Notes: generated from the sequence alone by a model not told the origin. A stretch of 64,000 bases of DNA from Cristatella mucedo (GCA_009760855.2 WPIO01000002.1:8577501-8641500), one strand, 5' to 3'; positions 1 through 12,944 are shown, counted from the stretch's first letter. Translations and numbers: made by a program.

Positions 1-1430
1 TAGTTGTATTTACTGTAAGACACCTATGGATCTGACCGACGATTGTGCACCACAAGCTACTCCGGCACAGGTGGCGGCAGACAAACATGAGCAAAATGTG
101 CACAAACACCTACCTTAGCCAGCTTGACTGAGCTACGGAGAGGCAACGTTAGTGGAGATACGGTCATACACTAAGCAGCTCACGGGCATCGATCACGATC
201 TCTCATTCTCTCAGTGAGAGGCCGGCTACTCGGTTTGGTGCTTCTGGTTGTTTCAAAGCAGCAGCCTCGGCTATTAAATAGCTTCTCTCTCTATAAAGCT
301 CTGCTACAGTTAGCTGCTGAGATGGGAAGGGATTCTGGACATGTCTACTGGCACAGCCACTACAGACTGGGAGGTGTTTGCACAGGGCTGCTCGTATTGA
401 TCAAACTTAAAGTAGCCAGACAAACCCAAGCACTGAGCCAGCTCTTGCCACACTCCCTGGCTGCATCTCCACGGCAATTAGCCCCCCCCCCCCCCCCCCC
501 CCCCGAGCTAAACCACTCAGTGACTGAGCTATGGGATGGTCCTGCTCAAATGATGTCACAATTCTTCCTTACATTCCAAAACAAGTCTACAACAACAACA
601 GCTGATTGCAGATTGACGTAATAACGGATGTTCACTCTTAATTGTTCTACCTGGCGGTTTCCTTCTTTAGGTCAGGAGCTGCTCTCTGAGCAGACAATAA
701 TAACTAGTACTTGCACTTTCACTGCTGGAGCTTGACAACCTATTTCAAACCAAGATGCCCAATCAGAGGATGCTAAAGATTACGGACTCCAAAAGCCGGG
801 ATAGCATTGAGGATCCCTCCCTCTCAACTTCCTGCTTGAGCAAGACTGCAGGACCTCAGTTGAGGCTAATTTTTCAAGTCAATTGAACCAGTGGCTGAGA
901 TATGGGAGCAAGGTAAAAAAACAACAGGTTCTTCGGTCTTTGGACATCGGCAGGGTCCAACCACAAACAAGTCTGCAAATTATCAGCAGAAGTAGCAAGG
1001 ACAGCCCAATGACACCCAAGAACAGCCCTAACACAATAGATGCAAACCACAGCAAGTAGCCAGGATGTGGCAGTCAGTGGAAGCAGCCCCAGCAGTGAGA
1101 ACTCATCAACTAGCAGCTTTACAGAACCACTGCCAGAACAGCTGCCTGATTGCCTGCAATCACAGCTGCCTCAGTAGTCTCCAGTAAAAGGTCATCTTTC
1201 GCCAGTGGTGGCAAGACAGCAGTTGAAGCAGATGGGAAGCAGACAAGCCGACTCGGCAAGATCACTCAAGAAGTAGAATACCACTGCACTAGAAATCCGG
1301 AAAGTGAGAGAAAAGGCCCGACCAAGCAAAGACCTGGGAGAAAAAAGACCAACAGAAAAAGCTGGAGAATGAGAGAGTGACAGCAAGGGGAAGGATTACC
1401 AATCATATGAAGGGAGCGAGTGTGTTCGCG
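1..1430. other. No recognisable gene
   Basis: Open frames here are short, lack recognisable domains, and one is simply a proline run translated from the poly-C tract at 482-504. I see no splice-supported exon, RNA gene or repeat-family member. Unique or very old sequence is the most that can be said. Confidence 0.5.
482..504. repeat. Poly-C tract (23 bp)
   Basis: An uninterrupted run of C. It creates a false poly-proline stretch when translated. Homopolymers of this length are error-prone in assembly, so the exact length is uncertain. Confidence 0.9.
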
Positions 1431-1453
1431 AGCGCGCGCGCGTGCGTGCGTGC

Positions 1454-1512
<59 letters not shown>
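1431..1512. repeat. (CG)n/(TG)n microsatellite
   Basis: Alternating purine-pyrimidine sequence: a short CG/CGTG part followed by about 30 TG units. Alternating CG and TG tracts of this kind can adopt Z-DNA. It is not coding. Confidence 0.93.
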
Positions 1513-1513
<1 letters not shown>

Positions 1514-1882
1514 CAGTTGGTGACTACAAGAAGAGATTGATGGAAAGAGAGACATACCACAGGGATGAGATGGAAGAATGCGACTCAAAGGTAGGAAAGA
1601 CATGCTGACAGACAGAGGGAAGTGATCAAAGATCGAAGGGGAAAGAATGGTAGAAAGAAGGGGAAGAAACGAAATAAAAGAGCTAAAGGGCCATGCCTGT
1701 GTGCATACCGGACTTGACTGAGTAGGCCAAAATACCTAGTCGGAAGACATACCCGAGCAAGAATCCTTTGCGAGGGGCCTGCAGAACAATAGCGATATCA
1801 AAATATTGACTTTGCAGTACATCAGACCATGATGACAATATAGCGATACCCATATTTTAATAGTTTATGCTTACATTGACTG

Positions 1883-2068
1883 GTGAGCCATGATGGAACG
1901 CTGGGTAATGCGGTTGCTTTTCACGACCTCACTTCCGAGGTCGTGGGCTCGAATCCTGCGGTGGGTGACTATTTGTCGCTGCTGCAAGCATTGGTGATAG
2001 CTGTAGAAGAGGCTCTTCTGTGGCCATACAAAAGAGGCTGTTCAATCAGCTAGCTTTTATTTATTTTA
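1883..2068 (+). repeat. SINE family A, copy 1
   Basis: tRNA-derived SINE. The head has an A-box-like segment and a B-box-like GGCTCGAATCC. It is followed by the family's conserved body, including GTGATAGC and a segment close to AGGCTCTTCTG, then the terminal hairpin GCTG-TTCAAT-CAGC and a T-rich tail with TTTA repeats. At least six other clear copies in the window share the same order of elements, which identifies it as a dispersed family and not a tRNA gene. Confidence 0.8.
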
Positions 2069-3870
2069 GGGCAAGTTGACAGCTTCCTGTCACTGTGACT
2101 ACTTGGATCGATTTAAGGTTAATAGCTTTGTCTGCATGTAAATTATAAGATATAGGTAAGACCGTAGGTTCACTTGGACAGTAACATGTTTACTAATCAT
2201 ATCAAATCAAATTTACTCGACATAGCCACTGAAAATAAAGATGGTCAGAACTGGCGTTTTTTATTTTGTCTATTTTCTCCTACAACCGTGTAACAGCCAG
2301 CCATCGAGGGCAGATGCTATCATCTAAATAAAAACATTTTAGTAAGCAGCGCTGCAGTCGAACCACCCAGCATTTGATCTACCGGTGATTCCGGAGCAAG
2401 ATAGCTTGGTTCGCGTGCCGGCACAAGCCAAAGCTCTAGTTGCACAATTGCAGCTAGGATTAACAGTAGGTTAGCCAGCAAAGCAATTAAGGACTGCTCC
2501 CATTCTGCTGCTAGGAAAGAGGCTTGGCCAGCAAGCCAGCAGCCAGCATCAAGATCAGACTCTCCCTAACAACTGCCACCAGGGCACACATGGGGCTACA
2601 GAAGCTATTGAACAAAGGCTTTTTCGATGGGCTTGCAGTAAGGCAAGCTTGGTAAACAAATGATAAAAAAAGAGCTCTATGATTGCAGGCATGTCAATAG
2701 ATAGGCAGACTGTGGCAAAAGCTAGATAAGAAGAGATAAAGCATCAAGTAGGAGCTGTACAATGGAGGCCTATCAAAATTGACAGTTTACCATAGGCCTC
2801 AGCACTCCCCCCTCAATTATTGACCCAGTATCCCCCACTAACACCCCCAGCCTGTTCAGTGTAGATCCCTGAAAAAAAAAGACCAGGACTCGTCCAGACG
2901 GCTGATGCCTTAGAGATACTAACTGATCTAGTAACCAGTTACTAGATTAACAAGCCTGTAACAAGGGAAACGTTGAGTGTAGCTGCCTCGACATGCAAAC
3001 ACTTGACCATCTAGTAATCATTCGAGTTGCTGGACAACCACGAACTGCAGCCTGCTCATTGATGATGCAGCCGGCACAGTAGTGCAGAAGCAACAGCAGG
3101 AGTCCAAACACTAACAGTGTAAAGAGTGAGCCAAATACCATAGTCAAAACACAGCTCATGCAAGCACTTGGTCTGCCTATTCCAATGAAGCATGCAAAAG
3201 CTGCAGCTTAGACCACATAGAGGCAACTGCTCAAGCAAGCTGTTCAGTAAGGGCCATGCTAGACTTGGAAACCCAGAAAATGGAGCACACGAATCAAAGG
3301 AGGCAAGTCAGCAAATATATCAGCAAATATGAGGAAGGACATTCATGAGCAAAGTAAAGGGCTAGCTGGTTGACGACCTAGTTTGTATAGCACAAGAAAT
3401 CGTTTCCTCGCACGATTTCTGCACTTTCTAGAGGCACGAGCACACAGACGACAATTGACCACAACAGGTAAAATGTAGAGAGGAATGGGCGATGTTTAGG
3501 TCACTTTACATGCCATCAGGGTGGGGGTTCGGTGATATCAGTCGGTAGCAAGTTGTAGGCTTTCGACGCATAGGAGCTGGAAGGGTGTCTGCGAAAAGAT
3601 TCGATGCTGGTTACGAGGCAGAGCTGAGTGACCAGAGCAGCATGAATGAGCCAGTAGCACAGCACACACACACGGGAAGCCTGAGATCTCAGCATTTCAA
3701 ATAGCTAATACTGAGACAATGAGCAGAGGACAATTTGTGTGCAAGGGACATTAAAGTCGAAGATCGGCTAAATGAAGAGTCGATACAGGTCGAGAAATTC
3801 GTGTAATGTGGCAGTGGCGAACTTCACGACAGACAAACCAAGCTGCAGGGCTTTCTGCCTGTTGTAGGCA
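2069..3870. other. No recognisable gene
   Basis: About 1.8 kb without a coding signal I can support. The frames are short and overlap on both strands. No family repeat was recognised between the SINE copies on either side. Confidence 0.45.
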
Positions 3871-4048
3871 TTTAAAAAAATCCTAGCTGCTTAAACAGCC
3901 TCTTTTTGTATAGCGACAGAAGAGCCTTGACGGCTATCACCACTGCTTGCAGTGGCGATAAGGGATCGCCCACCACAGGAATCGAACCCACGACCTCGGG
4001 ACCGAGGTCATGAAGGCAACCACCTTACCTAGCGTGCCATCACGGCTA
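3871..4048 (-). repeat. SINE family A, copy 2
   Basis: The best-preserved copy of family A, on the minus strand. Reading 5' to 3' on that strand it shows the A-box-like TGGCACGCTAGG, the B box GGGTTCGATTCC, hairpin CCACTGC-AA-GCAGTGG, hairpin GCC-GTCAA-GGC, then GCTG-TTTAAG-CAGC and a T-rich tail at 3871. It serves as the reference for the family in this window. Confidence 0.85.
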
Positions 4049-4509
4049 ACAGTTTTATTGCACAGGTAGGGGAAATAGCAAAAAGGAGAGCTATTTTGCA
4101 ATCTAGATGGAATGCCATAAATGCATGGGCTATCTCGGCAGTGGTACCATATCTAAGAAACCCCAGTTTTTGCAATGCTATGCAGATAAAAAAATTGGCA
4201 GACATGCTTGTGCAGCTATGTGATCATCTAGTGAAAGCTCGGTGACAGAACAGGAAACCATGATTTTCGGCAGAGGCTATGTGAGTGAAGCAGACTGAGT
4301 CAATATTTACAGCTAGTCTTTACGTTTTTCGAGTGAACTAGGTTTACCTTAAACTATTAGGTCGCTCTTATCACCATTCCAATTAAGGAAGTTAGCTGTC
4401 ATTCAAGTACCAATGTCGGCAATACAAGCAACAGGGATGGTGGTAGAATTCAAGTGCTGGGAGGCAGGGATGGATCAAACAGTGCACGGCTTCGTGTCAA
4501 AGGCATCGA

Positions 4510-4895
4510 AAAACCTTGCTCTAAGCTCGGCTCTCACTTTGGCAGGGGGTAAAGCGTGAACAAAATAGCACATCACTGGAACACAGATCAGCAGATCACA
4601 GGAGCAGATCCCGGCCGGGTGTGCCTAATATTTCAAAGGCTCACCCTTACGTGACTGCTGACATTTGTGCGCTGAAAACTACCCCAAAAATAAGACGTAA
4701 TCGGGTCGGTGCAATGCCTAAAAAAAGAGGATGTATGCTCATATAGGCCTCGGTGATCAGTGGTATCGAATGCTGCGAAGTAATCCAGTAGAACTAGCCA
4801 AGCGACTCTATTGAAGTCTGCATTTCTGAGAAGCTGGTTACACACTGGCATGACTAGCTTCAAAAAAGTGAACAGCCTAGCTTGCCAGGGCAAGG
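4510..4895 (-). mobile_element. CR1/L2-like LINE, RT fragment
   Basis: The minus strand encodes a decayed piece of a non-LTR reverse transcriptase. A segment like 'LLRNADFNRVAWLVLLDY' matches the corresponding part of the better copy at 61860-62945, including the DLSAAFDTIDH-type block (here DYFAAFDTTDH). Downstream the 'VHALPPAKV' piece corresponds to the 'VYALPLADV' segment after the PQG motif. The sequence is truncated at both ends and frameshifted, so it is not functional. Confidence 0.75.
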
Positions 4896-5530
4896 CTTGA
4901 TATTAAGTCATAGGAACAAGAATTATGTATGACTCAAACACACACTCACGCCCGCAGGCAGGCACGAGCATGCACGAAATCAAAGGGAGTACCAAAGAAC
5001 AAGCCTTGCCTAGGAAGCAATCTTGCTCTCCTTATGAATGGCAATGGCAATTACGAGGCATGAGATTATGCACTCTCTCGGCTGATGTGTGGGCACTGCC
5101 CACAAAGGAGAAACTTGAAGCAGGTCAGCTAGTGCCTCCTGTTGTTTAATTGCCATCATAACCTAGCCGACTGCGAATCATCTCCACTGGCTATCCTTAA
5201 GTAGCAGTCATAAGTTATTCTGTCAAGCTACCATAGCAATAAGCAGGATAATACACACACTTAAAAACTTACCTTGCGATAAAGCTACAGGATCAAAGCC
5301 AGCTGCAGTCAATGCAGTAAATCTTTGTCAATGCCTACTGCAACACAAGCCGACAGCTTGGTTATCAACAAAGCAGCTGATGCAGCTGTACCTGAATCAG
5401 CCACCCCCCCCCAGATCGGCCGGAACTGCAGTACAATCCACTCCTGATCAGTTTAAGTTGCCGGCAGATAGCAACTCTCTCCCTCCGATCACACCCCTGT
5501 GAGAGAGATAGAGAGAGACAATATGTATAT
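4896..5530. other. No recognisable gene
   Basis: Short overlapping frames only. It contains a C-rich run near 5403-5411 and a GA stretch near 5502-5518 leading into the large simple-repeat block. Confidence 0.45.
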
Positions 5531-5625
5531 AGGTGTGTTTGTGTGTGTGCGCGAGTGTGTGCGTGTGGACGTGCGTGCATGCATGCATGCGTGCGTGCAT
5601 GCGTGTGTGCGTGCGTGTGTGTACA
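5531..5625. repeat. GT/GCGT-rich simple repeat
   Basis: An imperfect TG, GCGTG and GCAT repeat block immediately left of the large CT tract. Not coding. Confidence 0.85.
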
Positions 5626-5666
5626 AATATGGGAATTAAACCATGTGCATACCTATATGCACGTGG

Positions 5667-6330
<664 letters not shown>

Positions 6331-6339
6331 GCATGTTTG

Positions 6340-8699
6340 AACATATTAATTCTCTATTGGCCGACTGACCTCAAACATCAAGTAGCTGGCATGTGACTTC
6401 AAACCAACAAGCAGGAACCTGGCTTTAGAAGTTGCTGTTGCTACTCCTGATGCCGATCAACAGCCCCAATCGTGGGTTGGAAAGACATCACTAACCAGTG
6501 GCAGATTGTATACATTCTATAAGCGAGTCGGTCTTCCAGCAGAATGCCTAAAGAAATGCAGATGCTTTCTTGGCACCACCCCCTCTGAGCAGTCACTGAT
6601 TGAGACTGTTCAGAGGCCACGGTCAGAAGCCGTCACTGGATGTTCGGGAAATTCAGTAGTAGTCTAAAGCAGGCGCCTTGTGTGGCACAGCAGTCGATCG
6701 GCATTGCCTGTTTAGGGCAGCCAGCCTGCCATTTGTCCATCTTGCCTAGAAGCTGCACCCGAGAAACCCTTTTCATCTGACAGACATACTTTGGTGAACA
6801 GGTGGCCTTCATTCGAGGGGTAAAAGTTAGCTCGGCAATCGGCCCATGCCTGGACTCTGAGGGTTTGGTAGCAAACTATGGCAAGCCGAACATAGGTGGT
6901 GCCCACGTTAGCTGCAGCGCTCAGACCAGTTTGACGAGCGAGGCTGGCACCTGTGAGCGACAAACCAATGTGTGGTTGAACAGATCTGCTAAAGCAACTA
7001 TGTCTTATAAGGCCTGTCTGCCACCAATGAAAACCGGAACTGGCCACTGGTCCGTGCAGCAGCTCGATATAATACGACGGCTGAGGACGTCGGTCGCGAT
7101 GCCGAATGCCCAGAGTTGCAGGGGGAGGGGTACTGGCTAGTCAGGCAGGCTTGGGGGTGCCTGGCCGGAAAGCTGGGCAGCTGATGGTTTAGACTATACA
7201 GGCTTTCCAAACGAGTCCGGCGTTCCAATGACAGCCCGTGGCTAGTCCAAACGCCTGCATCCATCGGGCGAAAGGGGTTCGCCCGACCGGTTTTCGAGAT
7301 TTCCCACGCAATGGGCTTGTTTACGGCCACTTCCCCCATCCACTCGAGTGCCACCAATCCAATCCCCAACCCCAAAACAGAACAAACGCTGTTCGAGTTG
7401 CCATCAGCAGCCACAGCCTTACAAATGCCAACCAGCCGAGGCGATATTCGACAGCTGAGCGGATCTGGCGAACACGATTCATATGCAGCTTACCGGCCGC
7501 CTTTGTCGCCTGCTCGCAGGGGGTTCCGGTCTAGGAATCGAGCGGCAGGACTTGGCCACGCTTCGAAATAGCCGACTGGGCTGAGGTGAGCGGAAGGGGG
7601 TAGTGTCGGGTTAGAAAGGAAAAGGTCATCGCACGGCGATTGGTCGGTCAATCGCTCCGGGTCCGGCCTCCGCCTCCTGCCATCCACACCGGATCGCTCT
7701 TTTCCTCGACGATTAGATTAGTCAGCTGCAGCTGGCTTGGGTGGCCACCATCTTAAATAACGAGCAGGTCCCAGCCGACAGTGTCCGACCGACCACGGCG
7801 TTTAGAGGTTGGTGGCTAGGCAGCTTTATTCGCTCACTGAGCCGGGCTGAGCTAAGGGGTGGGGCCGCAGCTTCATACACTTTGCATAAATGTCGGTAGG
7901 GCACTGCACCTTGTCAGAGGCACACTCCTGGACCTGCCCGTGTGGAACTGTAAAGTCTAACTCCTCACTCATGCACCACAAGTTCACCGACACATACAGT
8001 TAAAGCCCCTATGACTCCAAAACTATCGCGACGCGATGTGTGCCTGTCTTGGAACCTGGGTGTCCATCGAAAATGAGGCTGGATGATAGGTACCTTTCAA
8101 TAGCTTACAGACTGCAGTCACGTGTTAGTTGTTGCTGCTGCCACCGCCGAGGCTGCCGCTGCTCCTGTTTCTGTTGCCCTGAGGGCAGCAGAAACTGGAC
8201 CATAGTGCAATGCGTCGATTGCTGATATTTTCGCAGCAGTGCCTCGGGCTGACACCTATCTCGCTGCCACCTTGTACTCCAAGTCGAGAAATGTCTCAAC
8301 GCTACACAAAGTGAATACTGAATCTAATCGTGAAATTCAGCAGCAATTCGGCAAAGTTTAATGGGGCAAATACTCAGACGGCCGCGATTTAATTAAATCC
8401 AAGTAGAGACGTAGCTACGAAAAGGCATTGCCTGGCGTTACAAGTTTCTCGCGTAGCTGTGAGGCTTGCAATTGATGCGCCGGATTTGACCGGTGCTAGG
8501 AGGTGGGCTAGCTTAGCAGCCGTCGGCCGGGCGTGGCATCTACAGGGGGCTAGCCGGCTGCTACTGCATGCGTGTAGCCGTGCAGAGAAAGAGCCTCGCT
8601 CTCGTCCCGTGTCGATAGTGAAAAGTGCTGGCATACTTTCCCTGACACCAATATTCAACAGGTCTCACGATTCCGGCGAGGGCATCTGATTCGTAAACG
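6340..8699. other. GC-rich stretch, no gene recognised
   Basis: Noticeably richer in G+C and in CpG than the right half of the window, especially 6700-7700. Many frames of 60-140 codons are open on both strands at once, as expected of stop-poor GC-rich DNA. None carries a motif I recognise. It could be an undermethylated region, an unknown repeat or old coding sequence. Confidence 0.4.
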
Positions 8700-8815
8700 T
8701 GGCTTTTAACAGAATCAGAACCTTGCCGGGCATCGCCTCGCTTGCAGAGGAAACAGCAGATTGCCCAGTCTAGGATTTGAACTCGCATCCTGGGTCTGGA
8801 AGTGCGATGCATAGT
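8700..8815 (-). repeat. SINE family A, degraded copy
   Basis: Minus-strand remnant with B-box-like GAGTTCAAATCC, then CTGGGCAATC (family: GTGGGCGATC), CTGCAAGC and a degraded GATAGCC-GGCTCTTCTG segment. The A-box end and 3' tail are poorly preserved. Confidence 0.5.
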
Positions 8816-10227
8816 ACTATTTCATTAGTATTGCAGACGTATTGTATCCGAGCTGTTATTGTATATGTATTCTTATTGCTAATGCGTGGAGTAGCTGTGC
8901 TACAGTGAGACATCGAAGTTCAAAATAAGTGGCGTTCAGGACGCTCGCTGATGAGTGTACGCCCCTGCAGGACAATGGAATGCATTCGTGGGTGTGTGTC
9001 CGTACCCATGTGCGTGCACGAGGGCGCGAACGCGAGTGTGCATGTGTAACTCCATCTGTAATTCCTAAAACCCACAGGCTAAGTCGCCAATAGGCTGGGT
9101 TTTCTATGACGCTCTCGAAGCCCAAGCCACTGTCAGTGTCCTTACGGCATTCACCAGACTTCATCGCATGCAACTGAGAGAAATCGAAAGGTGCATAGCT
9201 GAATTGGGAGAATGGTCCTGCGAAGTGACTAGTGTTGAAGTAGCGCAATGAATGAACGGAAACGTCGTTCCAGGATAGCACTAATTAGATTAGGAGGGAT
9301 CAGCAGCGGGAGTGATGTTGTTGCTCAAGAGTTTCGGAAGCGAGCTCCACGGTCCAGGACGAGCATAGCGGACGCCTCCGTTCGCCAACACTTCGCCTTC
9401 ACTCAGTATTGCTTATTGATTGACCCGAAGGGACCGGAAGTCGCACAGATGAGAAGCTGCGGCAGTAGTTAGTAGCTTTGGAATAGAGGAGCGTAGCAAG
9501 GGCAGCCCTGGTGGACCAGAGTAAAGAGTAAAAGCTCTGCATCTGTTGATCAAGCGCGAACCGGTGCATTTCCTTGGAAAAGGAGTGGGGGAGACGGGAT
9601 TTCTCGAATTTGCAAAGTAGCTCTCTGCGGCCGTCCGAGTGTCTTTTGCAAAAGCTGCGTGACTTTTTCCCAAAAGCTCGCCCAACGATGAACTGCGCGA
9701 TGCCCACTTGCTACGGAATCCGGAGAGCCAGTTAGGTCGGTGGTCAGCCCCGGCTAAGCGTTGCTACCTTCTAACACTTGCCGGAGCTCGAGCATTATGA
9801 CTGGCTATCGAAACCGTCTTCTGAATGAAGCCGTTACCTTTCAAGCATTCATCAAAGAGGAAACCTTACTTGCGAGCGTCCATTTATGGCTAGCTCCCTT
9901 CAACGAAGAGAGCGAGGCTGTTTATTCCAGCTATACCGTAAGGCTTTCCTGTCGCCAGTAGTTCGGATCGCTGCTCTGTGCATTGCCCCTCGAACATGAA
10001 CTACGAGCTCGGTCGCAGACTTTGAGCTGGTAACCGCAGCGACGGTCTTGTGGTCGGCGAGTCGAAGCACTGAGCATATTCGGCCGTGATCCTGTGAGAG
10101 CATTAGGCTGAATTCGCCAGCCGTATCAGCCGTTGTGTGCAGGCAATTCTTCGCGCTTTTGCTATTTTGGCGTTGCTGCTAGCGCCCTTGTGGGATTTCG
10201 AATGCTGCTTCATTACACTATGACAAA
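8816..10227. other. No recognisable gene
   Basis: Mixed-composition sequence with short overlapping frames on both strands. I see no domain, splice-supported exon or member of the repeat families found elsewhere. Confidence 0.4.
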
Positions 10228-10880
10228 TTGAAGCTGTCACTCACTTATAGGTCTCATCGTTCTCTGGCCTCAGCCTAACTATCAGAGAGCTTCTTTCCAA
10301 ATGGCTAGACATCGTTGCACCTGTTAACCTGAGTCATCTCGTTTAGCTATACCTCGTACGAGCCTGAAATACTTTGAAGACTGTGCGCAGTGCTCATTCC
10401 CGAGAGACATCACATCCCCTGACTTAATGGCACACTAGGTAAGGCAGTTGCTTTTTACGACCTCAGGCCTGTGGTCATTGGTTCGAATCCTGTGGTGGCC
10501 GATCCTTTATCGCTACTGGAAGCTTCGAGGATAGTCATAAATGATAGTATGTGGCAATACAAAAGAGGCCGTTAAATCAGCTAGTATTTTTGACAACATT
10601 TTAAAGAATCTCAGAATGCACGTGTTTGTCATAGCATTTAGTTGGTACTTGCGATTTGACTTTTGTGGGCTTACGCATGCTGACACTGACCGTTTTTACG
10701 TGTTTACACTAAGTGCATGCTGCCACTTACCGTATTTACATGTTGACAGTGTGCATTTCACCCCTAAACATGGTATGCTCGTTGGTATTGTACAATTTAC
10801 CACTAACCGTTTTACCATGCTTCCTGTACTACAAATGTAAAGTGACCTAGGAAGAGATTAATTTCTATGAGTGCCCGAAA
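10228..10880 (+). mobile_element. CR1/L2-like LINE 3' part, interrupted by a SINE
   Basis: 3' portion of a plus-strand LINE. The order of landmarks follows the copy at 38055-38815: a TCACTCACTTATAGGT segment, a CTCGTACGAGCCTGAAAT segment, the CCTGACTT segment, then GCTGACACTG and TGCATGCTGCCAC-type repeats of the 3' UTR, and finally the tail with AGAGATTAATTTCTATGAG. A family-A SINE (10426-10592) splits it. Confidence 0.7.
10426..10592 (+). repeat. SINE family A, copy inside a LINE
   Basis: Shows B box GGTTCGAATCC, CTGTGGTGGCCGATCC, and the terminal GCCG-TTAAAT-CAGC segment followed by T-rich sequence. It sits inside the 3' end of an older LINE, so it inserted later than that element. I could not define an exact target-site duplication. 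Confidence 0.75.
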
Positions 10881-10989
10881 GTGACCATAGATGCTAAAGT
10901 CTCGGACAGGCATTACAACTGTTGGCCGACAGTCGCAGTTTCCGATATTAAATGCTAACTCTTGTATTCGTCGCGTACGCGCTTGCTGT

Positions 10990-11075
10990 ATCTTTAGACG
11001 TCAGGCAACTGTAAAGTGCCTGTAAAGAGATTCAATTCTCTCAGGGCACTATTGCAAATGCAATATTTTTACTTT
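10990..11075 (+). mobile_element. Solo LINE 3' tail
   Basis: Only the last part of the CR1/L2-like LINE: GTAAAGTGCC, then AGAGATTCAATTCTCT, then GGGCACTAT, then an A/T-rich end. The outer arms (AGTGCC / GGCACT) and inner arms (AGAGA / TCTCT) can pair. Confidence 0.7.
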
Positions 11076-12400
11076 TATATCGCACGATGCTCATGAAACC
11101 ATGAAATCAAATCTTTAGAGGTCGATTGGCGGCGAGAAAGCGAGTCAGTAGCTCCCTCTCTCCCCCCTGAGAAGCAGCAGTTCCACAGTTTTCGCGGAAG
11201 GCAGACAGCTCTACGCGGCGAGGGTGCCCGAAAGGCGATGCTGGGCTAAAAAAAAAGTCGATTCTCGCCAGAGAGACGAAGCTTGTGCTTCTTGTCTAGC
11301 CCCTAGTAAGGTTAACTTGCGAGCAATATACCTGATAGTAGGCAGCGAACGCTGACGGCGACGAACGGGATCGGCTGGGTAAGGTGAGACGTTTCTACTG
11401 CGCGATCTGACCGAGAGAGCTCCTTGTCACGAGGCCACGAAGTCGTTAGCTGAGCACGTGCTGGGCTCGCGCGGCGGCTGCAACGCGGCTCTCCGCCGCG
11501 CCCGCAGGACGTTAGCCAGGATGGATGCTGGTCTCTGGACTGCTCCGTCCGAGTCAGCGCGGCAGAGCAAACGCAGACGGGCGCTTGCTGCTATCGCAGT
11601 CCGCTCGCTTCAAGGAGACGGCGAGGCTGACGCTCAGGCGAGAACGCCAAAAGTCAATCCCAGAGCGAGGTCCCAAAAGAGGCTCTGCCGCAGAGAGGCT
11701 CGCTGTCGCTGAGTCGGCGGCTCGAAGTCGGATGTACAGAGTCCCAAGATACTGTGCACGCTGGTCGTGGACGCTTTCTAAGCTGGGAGCTTCAGGAAGT
11801 CAAGCACTATGCTAGAACTTGTCATCCCAGCGTCGAGCTTCTTTGCTGGACCGCCGCCAAGCAGCTAATGCATACGGGGGGGGGGAAGGCGAGAAATGGG
11901 AAAAATCATCGATTCTCCGCACTTTGCCTTTTTAAAATATAAATATTTTATAAATGCAACCCCACATTTTTGTTTTTGACAAATGACAGGAACATGGTAA
12001 ATAAAACTAATTGTTCAGACCTATTCACACCGGAAGTAGAACGTCGAGCAGGAAAAGAAGCTTCCTTCCGCACTTAAAAGCTCAGACTCAGCAGGGGCTG
12101 GTGGGCAAGGCCTTGGTGAGTGGAAGGGCTGCAGTCCATCTGCTAATCCGGCAGCAGAAGCTTCGCATCTGTTTCCGACCGGAAGCAGACTGTAAGATTT
12201 TATTGATTGCCGAACCCCGATTTGAATGGCTCTGCAGGATCCCTGTCAGACGGTGTTGCTATCGACTTGTGCTACCTCGTTTCATAATTAAGCCAACAAT
12301 CTCCGCCACTCCGAAGAAACTAGAAAACACACCCACGTAAGCTTGCTGTACAAATGTGTGCTTGTCGAAAGCAGACAACAGCCGTTGATTAATTTGAAAC
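11076..12400. other. GC-rich stretch then AT-rich stretch, no gene
   Basis: 11110-11900 is GC- and CpG-rich with simultaneous open frames on several frames and Arg/Ala-rich translations, but no recognisable domain. A short G run lies at 11877-11884. The part after 11930 is AT-rich. Confidence 0.4.
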
Positions 12401-12556
12401 TAAAAGTCCGCTAATTTAACAGCTCAGTTAATACAGCAGCAGGCTGAAGAACCTGGTAAAGTGGCTATCACTCCTGCCTTCAGCGGGCTAAACAGAATTA
12501 CCTGCTGCAGAACTCGAACCCGCTACCTCGGTCTTGAAGCGCCAATAACTTTGGCC
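12401..12556 (-). repeat. SINE family A, minus-strand diverged copy
   Basis: Read on the minus strand: CCGAGGTAGCGGGTTCGAGTT (B-box region), a diverged body with GTGATAGCC, and the 3' GCTG-TTAAAT-TAGC segment. It lies back-to-back with a plus-strand copy starting about 6 bp away. Confidence 0.6.
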
Positions 12557-12561
12557 TCGGC

Positions 12562-12731
12562 TAAGGGCCGTGACAGCTTAGGAGGTCGGGTGCTCTCTCT
12601 TTACGACCAATGCCACGGGTTCGAATCCCGCAGTGAGCGACCCTTTATTGCCAATGGAGACGGAGATAGCCGTTAAGGCTCTTCTGACACTATACAAAAT
12701 GAAGCTATTAAATCAGCTTTTATTTTTTTAT
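12562..12731 (+). repeat. SINE family A, plus-strand copy
   Basis: Well-preserved: GGCCGTGACAGC start, perfect B box GGGTTCGAATCCC, GCAGTGAGCGACCC, GATAGCCGTTAAGGCTCTTC, the 3' segment TATTAAATCAGC and a T-rich tail. Forms a head-to-head pair with the minus-strand copy just upstream. Confidence 0.82.
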
Positions 12732-12880
12732 CCGGGCAAACGGAACTAGCGGGACAAACTGAAGGAAAACAAACACGGCTGTGTCATAAGATACAAATCG
12801 TTGATCCGAGTCCGTCCTCCTGTTAGACGGTTTATGAGGTGAGCTGTGACCACCACCATACCACTAATTGTTCATCTACC

Positions 12881-12882
<2 letters not shown>

Positions 12883-12944
<62 letters not shown>

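Noticed and set aside
214-621. 135-codon frame with a proline run
   Set aside because: The proline run comes from the poly-C tract, and the rest has no recognisable domain or supporting splice or promoter signal.
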